DNA from: Luzula sylvatica
Taxonomy: Eukaryota; Streptophyta; Magnoliopsida; Poales; Juncaceae
DNA: 64,000 nt
Direction of reading: 5' to 3'
Assembly (NCBI GenBank): GCA_946800325.1
Contig: OX326959.1
Span: forward strand, 35,640,908-35,704,907
A model generated the notes under the pieces. That model saw nothing but the letters and a program-made list of their open reading frames with translations. It was not told the DNA's origin and did no database searches. This document shows positions 26,401 through 38,233 of the stretch, one piece after another. The position numbers and the translations under genes were made by a program. The first letter of the stretch is position 1. Each line of letters opens with the position of its first letter.

Positions 26401-26629
26401 ATTTCTGAAAAAATTGAAATTTGTGTGTGTTAGTCTTCAATTACGGAGTATTTTACGTACGACATGAAAATTTAGTATTTAGCTTGTTTTATACTTCAAT
26501 TGTAACATATTTTAAAAAATATCTTAATTAAATTTTTTGAAGGTGTTACACTTCTGTTTTTGCATTTTTAAGAAAATTTGAAAAAAATTAAATTTGTATG
26601 TGTTAGTTTTCAATTACGGAGTATTTTGA
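22801..26629. repeat. 3,829-bp (22-monomer) tandem duplication, unit 1
   Basis: It matches the next unit at a constant offset of 3,829 bases, which is 22 x 174. The T10 run with TAAAAATTTC at 23381 maps to 27210. Only a handful of substitutions were noticed between units, for example at 23293/27122, 24548/28377 and 25197/29026. The duplication therefore looks recent. Confidence 0.9.
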
Positions 26630-29600
26630 GTACGACATCAAAATTGAGTATTTTGCTTGTTTTATACTTCAATTTTAACATATTTAAAAAAATATCTTAA
26701 TTAATTTTTTTGAAGGTGTTAGACTTCTGTTTTTGCATTTTTAAGAAAATTTGAAAAAAATGAAATTTGTGTGTGTTAGTCTTCAATTACGGAGTATTTT
26801 GAGTACGATATGAAAATTGAGTATTTTGCATGTGTTACACTAAAATTTTAAAATTTTTTGAAAAAATGTCTTTATTGAATTTTTTGAAGGTGTTAGACTT
26901 CAGTTTTTGCATTTTTAAGAGATTTTTGAAAAAATTGAAGTTTGTGCGTGTTAGTCTTCAATTACGAAGTAATTTGAGTAAGACATGAAAATTGAGTATT
27001 TTTCTTGTTTTATACTTCAATTTTAACACTTTTTTAAAATATATTAATTGAATTTTTTGAAGGTGTTAGACTTCTATTTTTGCATTTTTCAGAAAATTTT
27101 TAAAAAATTGAAATTTGTTCGGGTTAGTCTTCAATTACGTAGTATGTTGAGTACGACATGAAAATTGAGTATTTGGCTTGTGTTACACTGCAATTTTAAC
27201 TTTTTTTTTTAAAAATTTCTTAATTTAATTTTTCGAAGGTGTTAGACTTCAATTTTTGCATTTTTAAGAAATTTTTAAAAAATTGAAATGTGTGTTTGTT
27301 AGTCTTCAATTACGGAGTATTTTGAGTACGACATAAAAATTGAGTATTTAGCTTGTTTTATGCTTCAATTTTAACATATTTTAAAAAATATCGTAATTAA
27401 ATTTTTTGAAGGTGTTAGACTTCAGTTTTTTAATTTTTAAGAAATTTTTGAAAAAATTGAAATTTGTGTGTGTTAGTCTTCAATTACGGAGTATTTTGAG
27501 TACGACATCAAAATTGAGTATTTTGCTTGTTTTATACTTCAATTTTAACATGTTTAAAAAAATATCTTAATTAAATTTTTTGAAGGCCTTAGACTTCTGT
27601 TTTTGCATTTTTAAGAAAATTTGAAAAAATTGAAATTTGTGTGTGTTAGTCTTCAATTACGGAGTATTTTGAGTACGATATGAAAATTGAGTATTTTACA
27701 TGTGTTACACTAAAATTTGAACATTTTTAAAAAAAATATCTTAATTGAATTTTTTGAAGGTGTTAGACTTCAATTTTTGCATTTTTAAGAGGTTTTTGAA
27801 AAAATTGAAATTTGTGCGTGTTAGTCTTCAATTACGAAGTATTTTGAGTAGGACATGAAAATTGAGTATTTTTCTTGTTTTATACTTCAATTTTAACATT
27901 TTTTTAAAATTTATTAATTGAATTTTTTGAAGGTGTTAGACTTCTATTTTAGCATTTTTCAGAAAATTTTTAAAAAATTGAAATTTTTTCGTGTTAGTCT
28001 TCAATTACGGAGTATGTTGAGTACGACATGAAAATTGAGTATTTGGCTTGTGTTACACTGCAATTTTGACTTTTTTTCAAAAAAAATTCTTAATTTAATT
28101 TTTCGAAGGTGTTAGACTTCAATTTTTGCATTTTTAAGAAATTTCTGAAAAAATTGAAATTTGTGTGTGTTAGTTTTCAATTACGGAGTATTTTACGTAC
28201 GACATGAAAATTTAGTATTTAGCTTGTTTTATACTTCAATTGTAACATATTTTAAAAAATACCTTAATTAAATATTTTGAAGGTGTTACACTTCTGTTAT
28301 CACATTTTTAAGAAAATTTGAAAAAAATTAAATTTGTATGTGTTAGTCTTCAATTAAGGAGTATTTTGAGTACGATATGAAAATTGAGTATTTTGCATGT
28401 GTTACACTAAAATTTTAACATTTTTTTAAAAAATATCTTAATTGAATTTTTTGATGGTGTTAGACTTCAGTTTTTGAATTTTTAAGAAATTTTTGAAAAA
28501 ATTGAAATTTGTGTGTGTTAGTCTTCAATTACGGAGTATTTTGAGTACGACATGAAAATTGAGTATTTTGCTTGTTTTATACTTCAATTTTAACATGTTT
28601 AAAAAAATATCTTAATTAAATTTTTTGAAGGTCTTAGACTTCTGTTTTTGCATTTTTAAGAAAATTTGAAAAAATTGAAATTTGTGTTTGTTAGTCTTCA
28701 ATTACGGAGTATTTTGAGTACGATATGAAAATTGAGTATTTTACATGTGTTACACTAAAATTTGTGTATTTTTAAAAAAAATATCTTAATTGAATTTTTT
28801 GAAGGTGTTCGACTTCAATTTTTGCATTTTTAAGAGATTTTTGAAAAAATTGAAATTTCTGCGTGTTAGTGTTCAATTACGAAGTATTTTGAGTATGACA
28901 TGAAAATTGAGTATTTTTCTTGTTTTATACTTCAATTTTTACATTTTTTTTAAATTTATTAATTGAATTTTTTGAAGGTGTTAGACTTCTATTTTAGCAT
29001 TTTTCAGAAAATTTTTAAAAAATTGTAATTTTTTCGTGTTAGTCTTCAATTACGGAGTATGTTGAGTACGACATGAAAATTGAGTATTTGGCTTGTGTTA
29101 CACTGCAATTTTAACTTTTTTTCGAAAAAATATCTTAATTTAATTTTTTGAAGGTGTTAGACATCAATTTTTGCATTTTTAAGAAATTTTTAAACAATTG
29201 AAATTTGTGTGTGTTAGTCTTCAATTACGGAGTATTTTGAGTACGACATAAAAATTGAGTATTTTGCTTGTTTTATGCTTCAATTTTAACATATTTTAAA
29301 AAATATCGTAATTAAATTTTTTGAAGGTGTTAGACTTCTGTTTTTGCATTTTTAAGAAAATTTGAAAAAATTGAAATTTGTGTGTGTTAGTCTTCAATTA
29401 CGTAGTATTTTGACTACGATATGAAAATTGAGTATTTTGCATGTGTTACACTAAAATTTTAAAAAAAATTTAAAAAATATCTTAATTGAATTTTTTGAAG
29501 GTGTTAGACTTCAGTTTTTGCATTTTTAAGAGATTTTTGAAAAAATTTAAATTTGTGCGTGTTAGTGTTCAATTACGAAGTATTTTGAGTATGACATGAA

Positions 29601-30458
29601 AATTGAGTATTTTTTGTTGTTTTATAATTCAATTTTAACATTTTTTTTTAAATATATTAATTGAATTTTTTTAAGGTAGACTTCAATTTTTTCATTTTTT
29701 CAGAAAATTTTTAAAAAATTGAAATTTGTGTGTGTTAGTCTTCAATTACGGAGTATTTTGAGTACGATATGAAAATTGAGTATTTTACATGTGTTACACT
29801 AAAATTTGAGCATTTTTAAAAAAAATATCTTAATTGAATTTTTTGAAGGTGTTAGACTTCAATTTTTGCATTTTTAAGAGGTTTTTGAAAAAATTGAAAT
29901 TTGTGCGTGTTAGTCTTCGATTACGAAGTATTTTGAGTAGGACATGAAAATTGAGTATTTTTCTTGTTTTATACTTCAATTTTAACATTTTTTTTAAATT
30001 TATTAATTGAATTTTTTGAAGGTGTTAGACTTCTATTTTAGCATTTTTCAGAAAAATTTTAAAAAATTGAAATTTTTTCGTGTTAGTCTTCAATTACGGA
30101 GTATGTTGAGTACGACATGAAAATTGAGTATTTGGCTTGGGTCACACTGCAATTTTAACTTTTTTTCAAAAAAAATTCTTAATTTCATTTTTCGAAGGTG
30201 TTAAACTTCAATTTTTGCATTTTTAAGAAATTTCTGAAAAAATTGAAATTTGTGTGTGTTAGTCTTCAATTACGGAGTATTTTACGTACGACATGAAAAT
30301 TTAGTATTTAGCTTGTTTTATACTTCAATTGTAACATATTTTAAAAAATATCTTAATTAAATTTTTTGAAGGTGTTACACTTCTGTTTTTGCATTTTTAA
30401 GAAAATTTGAAAAAAATTAAATTTGTATGTGTTAGTTTTCAATTACGGAGTATTTTGA
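26630..30458. repeat. 3,829-bp tandem duplication, unit 2
   Basis: The left junction is visible. Just before 26630 the sequence follows the monomer type seen at 30421-30458 (GTATGTGTTAGTTTTCAATT). At GTACGACATC it switches to the type at 22801. The unswitched continuation (GTACGATATG...) is preserved at the right end, from 30459. This is the expected signature of one unequal exchange. Confidence 0.9.
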
Positions 30459-30633
30459 GTACGATATGAAAATTGAGTATTTTGCATGTGTTACAATAAA
30501 ATTTTAACATTTTTTTAAAAAATATTTTAATTGTATTTTTTGAAGGTGTTAGACTTCAGTTTTTGAATTTTTAAGAAAGTGTTGAAAAAATTGAAATTTG
30601 TGTGTGTTAGTCTTCAATTACGGAGTATTTTGA
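30459..30633. repeat. One monomer absent from the 26.63-kb junction
   Basis: This ~175-bp monomer (GTACGATATG, then GTGTTACAATAAAATTTT, then TTTTTGAATTTTT) sits between the end of the second 3,829-bp unit and the restart of its opening at 30634. The spacing 26630 to 30634 is 4,004 bp, or 23 monomers, so the exchange at 26630 removed one monomer relative to this arrangement. Confidence 0.75.
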
Positions 30634-33090
30634 GTACGACATCAAAATTGAGTATTTTGCTTGTTTTATACTTCAATTTTAACATATTTAAAAAAATATC
30701 TTAATTAATTTTTTTGAAGGTGTTAGACTTCTGTTTTTGCATTTTTAAGAAAATTTGAAAAAAATGAAATTTGTGTGTGTTAGTCTTCAATTACGGAGTA
30801 TTTTGAGTACGATATGAAAATTGAGTATTTTGCATGTGTTACACTAAAATTTTAAAATTTTTTGAAAAAATGTCTTTATTGAATTTTTTGAAGGTGTTAG
30901 ACTTTAGTTTTTGCATTTTTAAGAGATTTTTGAAAAAATTGAAGTTTGTGCGTGTTAGTCTTCAATTACGAAGTATTTTGAGTAGGACATGAAAATTGAG
31001 TATTTTTCTTGTTTTATACTTCAATTTTAACACTTTTTTAAAATATATTAATTGAATTTTTTGAAGGTGTTAGACTTCTATTTTTGCATTTTTCAGAAAA
31101 TTTATAAAAACATGAAATTTGTTCGTGTTAGTCTTCAATTACGTAGTATGTTGAGTACGACATGAAAATTGAGTATTTGGCTTGTGTTACACTGCAATTT
31201 TAACTTTTTTTTTAAAAAATTTCTTAATTTAATTTTTCGAAGGTGTTAGACTTCAATTTTTGCATTTTTAAGAAATTTTTAAAAAATTGAAATGTGTGTG
31301 TGTTAGTCTTCAATTACGGAGTATTTTGAGTACGACATAAAAATTGAGTATTTAGCTTGTTTTATGCTTCAATTTTAAAATATTTTAAAAAATATCTTAA
31401 TTAAATTTTTTGAAGGTGTTAGACTTCTGTTATTGCATTTTTAAGAAAATTTGAAAATAATGAAATTTGTGTGTGTTAGTCTTCAATTACGGTGTATTTT
31501 GAGTACGATATGAAAATTGAGTATTTTACATGTGTTACACTAAAATTTGAACATTTTTAAAAAAAATATCTTAATTAAATTTTTTAAAGGTGTTAGACTT
31601 CTGTTTTTGCATTTTTTAGAAAATTTGAAAAAAATGAAATTTGTGTGTGTTAGTCTTCAATTACGGTGTATTTTGAGTACGATATGAAAATTGAGTATTT
31701 TGCATGTGTTAGACTAAAATTTTAAATTTGACTTCAGTTTTAGCATTTTTAAGATATTTGTGAAAAAATTGAAATTTGTACGTGTTAGTCTTCAATTACG
31801 AAGTATTTTGAGTACGACATGAAAATTGAGTATTTTTCTTGTTTTATACTTCAATTTAAACATTTTTTTTAAATATATTAATTGAATTTTTTGAATGTGT
31901 TAGACTTCTATTTTTGCATTTTTCAGCAAAATTTTAAAAAATTGAAATTTGTTCGTGTTAGTCTTTAATTACGGAATATGTTGAGTACGACATGAAAATT
32001 GAGTATTTGGCTTGTGTTACACTGCAATTTTAACTTTTTTTCAAAAAAATTTCTTAATTTAATTTTTCGAAGGTGTTGGACTTCAATTTTTGCATTTTGA
32101 AGAAATTTTTAAAAAATTGAAATGTGTGTGTGTTTATCTTCAATTACGGAGTATTTTACGTACGAAATGAAAATTGTTATTTAGCTTGTGTTACACTTAA
32201 ATTTTAACATTTTTTTCAAAAATATCATAATTGATTTTTTTGAAGGTGTTGGACTAATGTTTTTGCATTTTTATGAAAATTTGGAAAAAATTGAAATTTG
32301 TGTGTGTTAGTCTTCAATTACGGAGTATTTTTTGTTCAACATGAAAATTGAGTATTTGGCTAGTGTTACACTGCAATTTTAACTTTTTTTCGAAAAAATA
32401 TCTTAATTTAAGGTTTTAGACTTCAATTTTAGCATTTTTAAGAAATTTTTAAAAAATTGAAATTTGAGTGTGTTAGTCTTCAGTTATGGAGTATTTTGAG
32501 TACGACATAAAAATTGAGTATTTGGCTTGTTTTATACTTCAATTTTAACATAATTTAAAAAATATCATAATTAAATTTTTTGAAGGTGTTTGACTTCTAT
32601 TTTTGCATTTTTTAGAAAATTTGAAAAAATTGAAATTTGTGTGTGTTAGTCTTCAATTACGGAGTATTTTGAGTACGACATGAAAATTTAGTATTTTGCT
32701 TGTTTTATACTAAAAATTAGACATTTTTTTAAAAAATATCTTAATTGAATTTTTTGAAGGTGTTAGACTTCAGTTTTTGAATTTTTAAGAGATTTTAGAC
32801 AAAATTGAAATTTGTGTGTGTTATTCTTCAATTATGGAGTATTTTGAGTACGACATGAAAATTGGGTATTTTGCTTGTTTTATACTTCAATTTTAAAATA
32901 TTTTAAAAAATATCTTAATTAAATTTTTTTAAGGTGTTAGACTTCTGTTATTGCATTTTTAAGAAAATTTGAAAAAAAATGAAATTTATGTGTGTTAGTC
33001 TTCAATTACGGAGTATTTTGACTACGACATGAAAATTGAGTATTTTGCTTGTTTTAAACTTCAATTTTAACATGTTTAAAAAAATATCTT
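30634..33090. repeat. Diverged block, homologous to 50947-53405
   Basis: Its first ~750 bp also resemble the opening of the 3,829-bp unit (22801, 26630). Marker variants match a block about 20.3 kb away: GAAAATAATG at 31453/51765, the shortened TTTAAGGTTTTAGAC at 32411/52724, and GAAATTTATGTG at 32981/53292. Single-base differences are more frequent than in the other duplicated blocks. It contains a 135-bp short monomer at 31647-31781. Confidence 0.8.
31647..31781 (+). repeat. 135-bp short monomer (first of nine)
   Basis: About 38 bases between B and C are missing, so AAATTTTAAATT runs directly into GACTTCAG. Identical-length copies start at 38339, 41439, 44539, 47640, 51958, 57430, 61069 and 62769. 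The copies of the 18-monomer repeat (38339-47640) read AAATTAGACTTC, the others AAATTTGACTTC. The shared breakpoint argues for one deletion that was then amplified. Confidence 0.8.
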
Positions 33091-33540
33091 AATTTAATTT
33101 TTTGACGGTGTTAGACTTCATTTTTTGCATTTTTAAGAAATTTTTAAAAAATTGAAATTTGTGTGTGTTAGTCTTCAATTACGGAGTACTTTGAGTACGA
33201 CATAAAAATTGAGAATTTTGCTTGTTTTATGCTTCAATTTTAACATATTTTAAAAAATATCGTAATTAAATTTTTTGAAGGTGTTAGACTTCTGTTTTTG
33301 CATTTTTAAGAAATTTTTAAAAAATTGAAATGTGTGTGTGTTAGTCTTCAATTACGGAGTATTTTGAGTACGATATGAAAATTGAGTATTTTGCATGTGT
33401 TACACTAAAATTTTAACATTTTTTTAAAAAATATCTTAATTGAATTTTTTGAAGGTGTTAGACTTCAGTTTTTGAATTTTTAAGAAATTTTTGAAAAAAT
33501 TGAAATTTGTGTGTGTTAGTCTTCAATTACGGAGTATTTT
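33091..33540. repeat. Ordinary monomers between two blocks
   Basis: About two and a half standard monomers, mixing types seen near 23470 and 7080. No clean block assignment can be made by eye. Confidence 0.55.
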
Positions 33541-34360
33541 GAGTACGACATGAAAATTGAGTATTTTGCTTTTTTTATACTTCAATTTTAACATGTTTAA
33601 AAAAATATCTTAATTAAATTTTTTGAAGGTCTTAGACTTCTGTTTTTGCATTTTTAAGAAAATTTGAAAATATTGAAATTTGTGTGTGTTAGTCTTCAAT
33701 TACGGAGTATTTTGAGTACGATATGAAAATTGAGTATTTTATATGTGTTACACTAAAATTTGAACATTTTTAAAAAAAATATCTTAATTGAATTTTTTGA
33801 AGGTGTTAGACTTCAATTTTTGCATTTTTAAGAGGTTTTTGAAAAAATTGAAATTTGTGCGTGTTAGTCTTCAATTACGAAGTATTTTGAGTAGGACATG
33901 AAAATTGAGTATTTTTCTTGTTTTATACTTCAATTTTAACATTTTTTTAAAATTTATTAATTGAATTTTTTGAAGGTGTTAGACTTCTATTTTAGCATTT
34001 TTCAGAAAATTTTTAAAAAATTGAAATTTTTTCGTGTTAGTCTTCAATTACGGAGTATGTTGAGTACGACATGAAAATTGAGTATTTGGCTTGTGTTACA
34101 CTGCAATTTTGACTTTTTTTCAAAAAAAATTCTTAATTTAATTTTTCGAAGGTGTTAGACTTCAATTTTTGCATTTTTAAGAAATTTCTGAAAAAATTGA
34201 AATTTGTGTGTGTTAGTTTTCAATTACGGAGTATTTTACGTACGACATGAAAATTTAGTATTTAGCTTGTTTTATACTTCAATTGTAACATATTTTAAAA
34301 AATACCTTAATTAAATATTTTGAAGGTGTTACACTTCTGTTATCACATTTTTAAGAAAAT
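33541..34360. repeat. Further copy of the 23.7-kb material, clean part
   Basis: It matches 23669 onward at an offset of 9,872 (AGAGGTTTTT at 33831 against 23959). The monomer order is the same as in both 3,829-bp units, and few indels are seen up to about 34360. Confidence 0.75.
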
Positions 34361-37300
34361 TTGAAAAAATTAAATTTGTATGTGTTAGTCTTCAATTAAT
34401 GAGTATTTTGAGTACGATGTGAAAATTGAGTATTTTGCATGTGTTACACTAAAATTTTAACATTTTTTTAAAAATATCTTAATTGAATTTTTTGATGGTG
34501 TTAGAATTCAGTTTTTGAATTTTAAGAAATTTTTGAAAAAATTGAAATTTGTGTGTGTTAGTCCTTCAATTACGGGAGTATTTTGAGTACGACATGAAAA
34601 TTGAGTATTTGCTTTTTTGCTTGTTATACTTCAATTTTAACATGTTTAAAAAAAATATCTTAATTAAATTTTTTGAAGGTCTTAGACTTCTGTTTTTGCA
34701 TTTTTAAGAAAATTTTGAAAAATTGAAATTTGTGTTTGTTAGTCTTCAATTACGGAGTATTTTGAGTACGATATGAAAATTGAGTATTTTACATGTGTTA
34801 CACTAAAATTTGTGTATTTTTAAAAAAAATATCTTAATTGAATTTTTTGAAGGTGTTCGACTTCAATTTTGCATTTTTAAGAGAGATTTTTGAAAAATTG
34901 AAATTTCTGCGTGTTAGTGTTCAATTACGAAGTATTTTGAGTATGACATGAAAATTGAGTATTTTTCTTGTTTTATACTTCAATTTTTACATTTTTTTAA
35001 ATTTATTAATTGAATTTTTTGAAGGTGTTAGACTTCTATTTTAGCATTTTTCAGAAAATTTTTAAAAAATTGAAATTTTTTCGTGTTAGTCTTCAATTAC
35101 GGAGTATGTTGAGTACGACATGAAAATTGAGTATTTGGCTTGTGTTACACTGCAATTTTAACTTTTTTTCGAAAAAAATATCTTAATTTAATTTTTTGAA
35201 GGTGTTAGGACATCAATTTTTGCATTTTTAAGAAATTTTTAAAACAATTGAAATTTGTGTGTGTTAGTCTTCAATTACGGAGTATTTTGAGTACGACATA
35301 AAAATTGAGTATTTTGCTTGTTTTATGCTTCAATTTTAACATATTTTAAAAATATCGTAATTAAATTTTTTGAAGGTGTTAGACTTCTGTTTTTGCATTT
35401 TAAGAAAATTTGAAAAAATTGAAATTTGTGTGTGTTAGTCTTCAATTACGTAGTATTTTGACTACGATATGAAAATTGAGTATTTTGCATGTGTTGCACT
35501 AAAATTTTAAAAAAAATTTAAAAAATATCTTAATTGAATTTTTTGAAGGTGTTAGACTTCAGTTTTTGCATTTTTAAGAGATTTTTGAAAAAATTTAAAT
35601 TTGTGCGTGTTAGTGTTCAATTACGAAGTATTTTGAGTATGACATGAAAATTGAGTATTTTTTGTTGTTTTATAATTCAATTTTAACATTTTTTTTTAAA
35701 TATATTAATTGAATTTTTTTAAGGTAGACTTCTATTTTTTCATTTTTCAGAAAATTTTTAAAAAATTGAAATTTGTGTGTGTTAGTCTTCAATTACGGAG
35801 TATTTTGAGTACGATATGAAAATTGAGTATTTTACATGTGTTACACTAAAATTTGAGCATTTTTAAAAAAATATCTTAATTGAATTTTTTGAAGGTGTTA
35901 GACTTCAGTTTTTGCATTTTTAAGAGATTTTTGAAAAATTTAAATTTGTGCGTGTTAGTGTTCAATTACGAAGTATTTTGAGTATGACATGAAAATTGAG
36001 TATTTTTTGTTGTTTTATAATTCAATTTTAACATTTTTTTTTAAATATATTAATTGTAATTTTTTTAAGGTAGACTTCAATTTTTTCATTTTTTCAGAAA
36101 ATTTTTAAAAAATTGAAATTTGTGTGTGTTAGTCTTCAATTACGGAGTATTTTGAGTACGATATGAAAATTGAGTATTTTACATGTGTTACACTAAAATT
36201 TGAGCATTTTTAAAAAAAATATCTTAATTGAATTTTTTGAAGGTGTTAGACTTCAATTTTTGCATTTTTAAGAGGTTTTGAAAAAATTGAAATTTGTGCG
36301 TGTTAGTCTTCAATTCCGAAGTATTTTGAGTAGGACATGAAAATTGAGTATTTTTCTTGTTTTATACTTCAATTTAACATTTTTTTAAAATTATTAATTG
36401 AATTTTTGAAGGTGTTAGACTTCTATTTTAGCATTTTTCAGAAAATTTTAAAAAATTGAAATTTTTTCGTGTTAGTCTTCAATTACGGAGTATGTTGAGT
36501 ACGACATGAAAATTGAGTATTTTGCTTGTGTTACACTGCAATTTTGACTTTTTTCAAAAAAATTCTTAATTTTAATTTTTCGAAGGTGTTAGACTTCAAT
36601 TTTTGCATTTTTAAGAAATTTCTGAAAAAATTGAAATTTGTGTGTGTTAGTTTTCAATTACGGAGTATTTTACGTACGACATGAAATTTAGTATTTAGCT
36701 TGTTTTATACTTCAATTGTAACATATTTTAAAAAATACCTTAATTAAATATTTGAAAGGTGTTACACTTCTGTTATCACATTTTTAAGAAAATTTGAAAA
36801 AAATTAAATTTGTATGTGTTAGTCTTCAATTAAGGAGTATTTTGAGTACGATGTGAAAATGGAGTATTTTGCATGTGTTACACTAAAATTTTAACATTTT
36901 TTTAAAAATATCTTATTGAATTTTTTGATGGTGTTAGACTTCAGTTTTTGAATTTTTAAGAAATTTTTGAAAAAATTGAAATTTGTGTGTGTTAGTCTTC
37001 AATTACGGAGTATTTTGAGTACGACATGAAAATTGAGTATTTTGCTTGTTTTATACTTCAATTTTACATGTTTAAAAAAATATCTTAATTAAATTTTTTG
37101 AAGGTCTTAGACTTCTGTTTTTGCATTTTTAAGAAAATTTGAAAATTGAAATTTGTGTTTGTTAGTCTTCAATTACGGGAGTATTTTGAGTACGATATGA
37201 AAATTGAGTATTTTACATGTGTTACACTAAAATTTGTGTATTTTTAAAAAAAATATCTTAATTGAATTTTTTGAAGGCTGTTCGACTTCAATTTTTGCAT

Positions 37301-38033
37301 TTTTAAGAGATTTTTTGAAAAAATTGAAATTTCTGCGTGTTAGTGTTCAATTACGAAGTATTTTGAGTATGACATGAAAATTGAGTATTTTTCTTGTTTT
37401 ATACTTCAATTTTTACATTTTTTTTAATTTATTTAATTGAATTTTTTGAAGGTGTTAGACTTCTATTTTAGCATTTTTTCAGAAAATTTTAAAAAATTGA
37501 AATTTTTTCGTGTTAGTCTTCAATTACGGAGTATGTTGAGTACGACATGAAAATTGAGTATTTGGCTTGTGTTACACTGCAATTTTAACTTTTTTTCGAA
37601 AAAATATCTTAATTTAATTTTTTTGAAGGTGTTAGACATCAATTTTTGCATTTTTAAGAAATTTTTAAACAATTGAAATTTGTGTGTGTTAGTCATCAAT
37701 TACGGAGTATTTTGAGTACGACATAAAAATTGAGTATTTTGCTTGTTTTATGCTTCAATTTTAACATATTTTAAAAAATATCGTAATTAATTTTTTGAAG
37801 GTGTTAGACTTCTGTTTTTGCATTTTTAAGAAATTTGAAAAAATTGAAATTGTGTGTGTTAGTCTTCAATTACGTAGTATTTTGACTACGATATGAAAAT
37901 TGAGTATTTTGCATGTGTTACACTAAAATTTTAAAAAAATTTAAAAAATATCTTAATTGAATTTTTTGAAGGTGTTAGACTTCAGTTTTTGCATTTTTAA
38001 GAGATTTTGAAAAAATTTAAATTTGTGCGTGTT
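34361..38033. repeat. Satellite with dense single-base indels next to the gap
   Basis: The monomer order continues that of 24.5-25.9 kb, but single-base gains and losses in homopolymers appear every few tens of bases. Examples are GTCCTTCAATTACGGGAG near 34562, AAGAGAGATTTTT near 34879, GTTAGGACATC near 35215 and CAATTCCGAAG near 36310. The matching clean copies lack these changes. Part of the stretch is repeated: the TGTTATCACATTT monomer occurs near 34338 and near 36771, about 2.43 kb (14 monomers) apart. This looks like poorly polished sequence at a contig end rather than biology. Confidence 0.75.
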
Positions 38034-38233
38034 NNNNNNNNNNNNNNNNNNNNNNNNNNNNNNNNNNNNNNNNNNNNNNNNNNNNNNNNNNNNNNNNNNN
38101 NNNNNNNNNNNNNNNNNNNNNNNNNNNNNNNNNNNNNNNNNNNNNNNNNNNNNNNNNNNNNNNNNNNNNNNNNNNNNNNNNNNNNNNNNNNNNNNNNNNN
38201 NNNNNNNNNNNNNNNNNNNNNNNNNNNNNNNNN
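38034..38233. other. Assembly gap, 200 N
   Basis: Exactly 200 ambiguous bases break the satellite inside sub-repeat A of a monomer. The round length suggests a placeholder rather than a measured distance. The left side ends in indel-rich sequence of the 23.7-kb type. The right side begins inside the 3,100-bp repeat. The two sides are not neighbours in any other copy, so an unknown amount of satellite is missing. Confidence 0.98.

Noticed and set aside
35205..35220. Insect-type telomere repeat TTAGG
   Set aside because: A single GTTAGGACATC near 35215 comes from an extra G in the error-dense region. No tandem TTAGG or TTAGGG is present.
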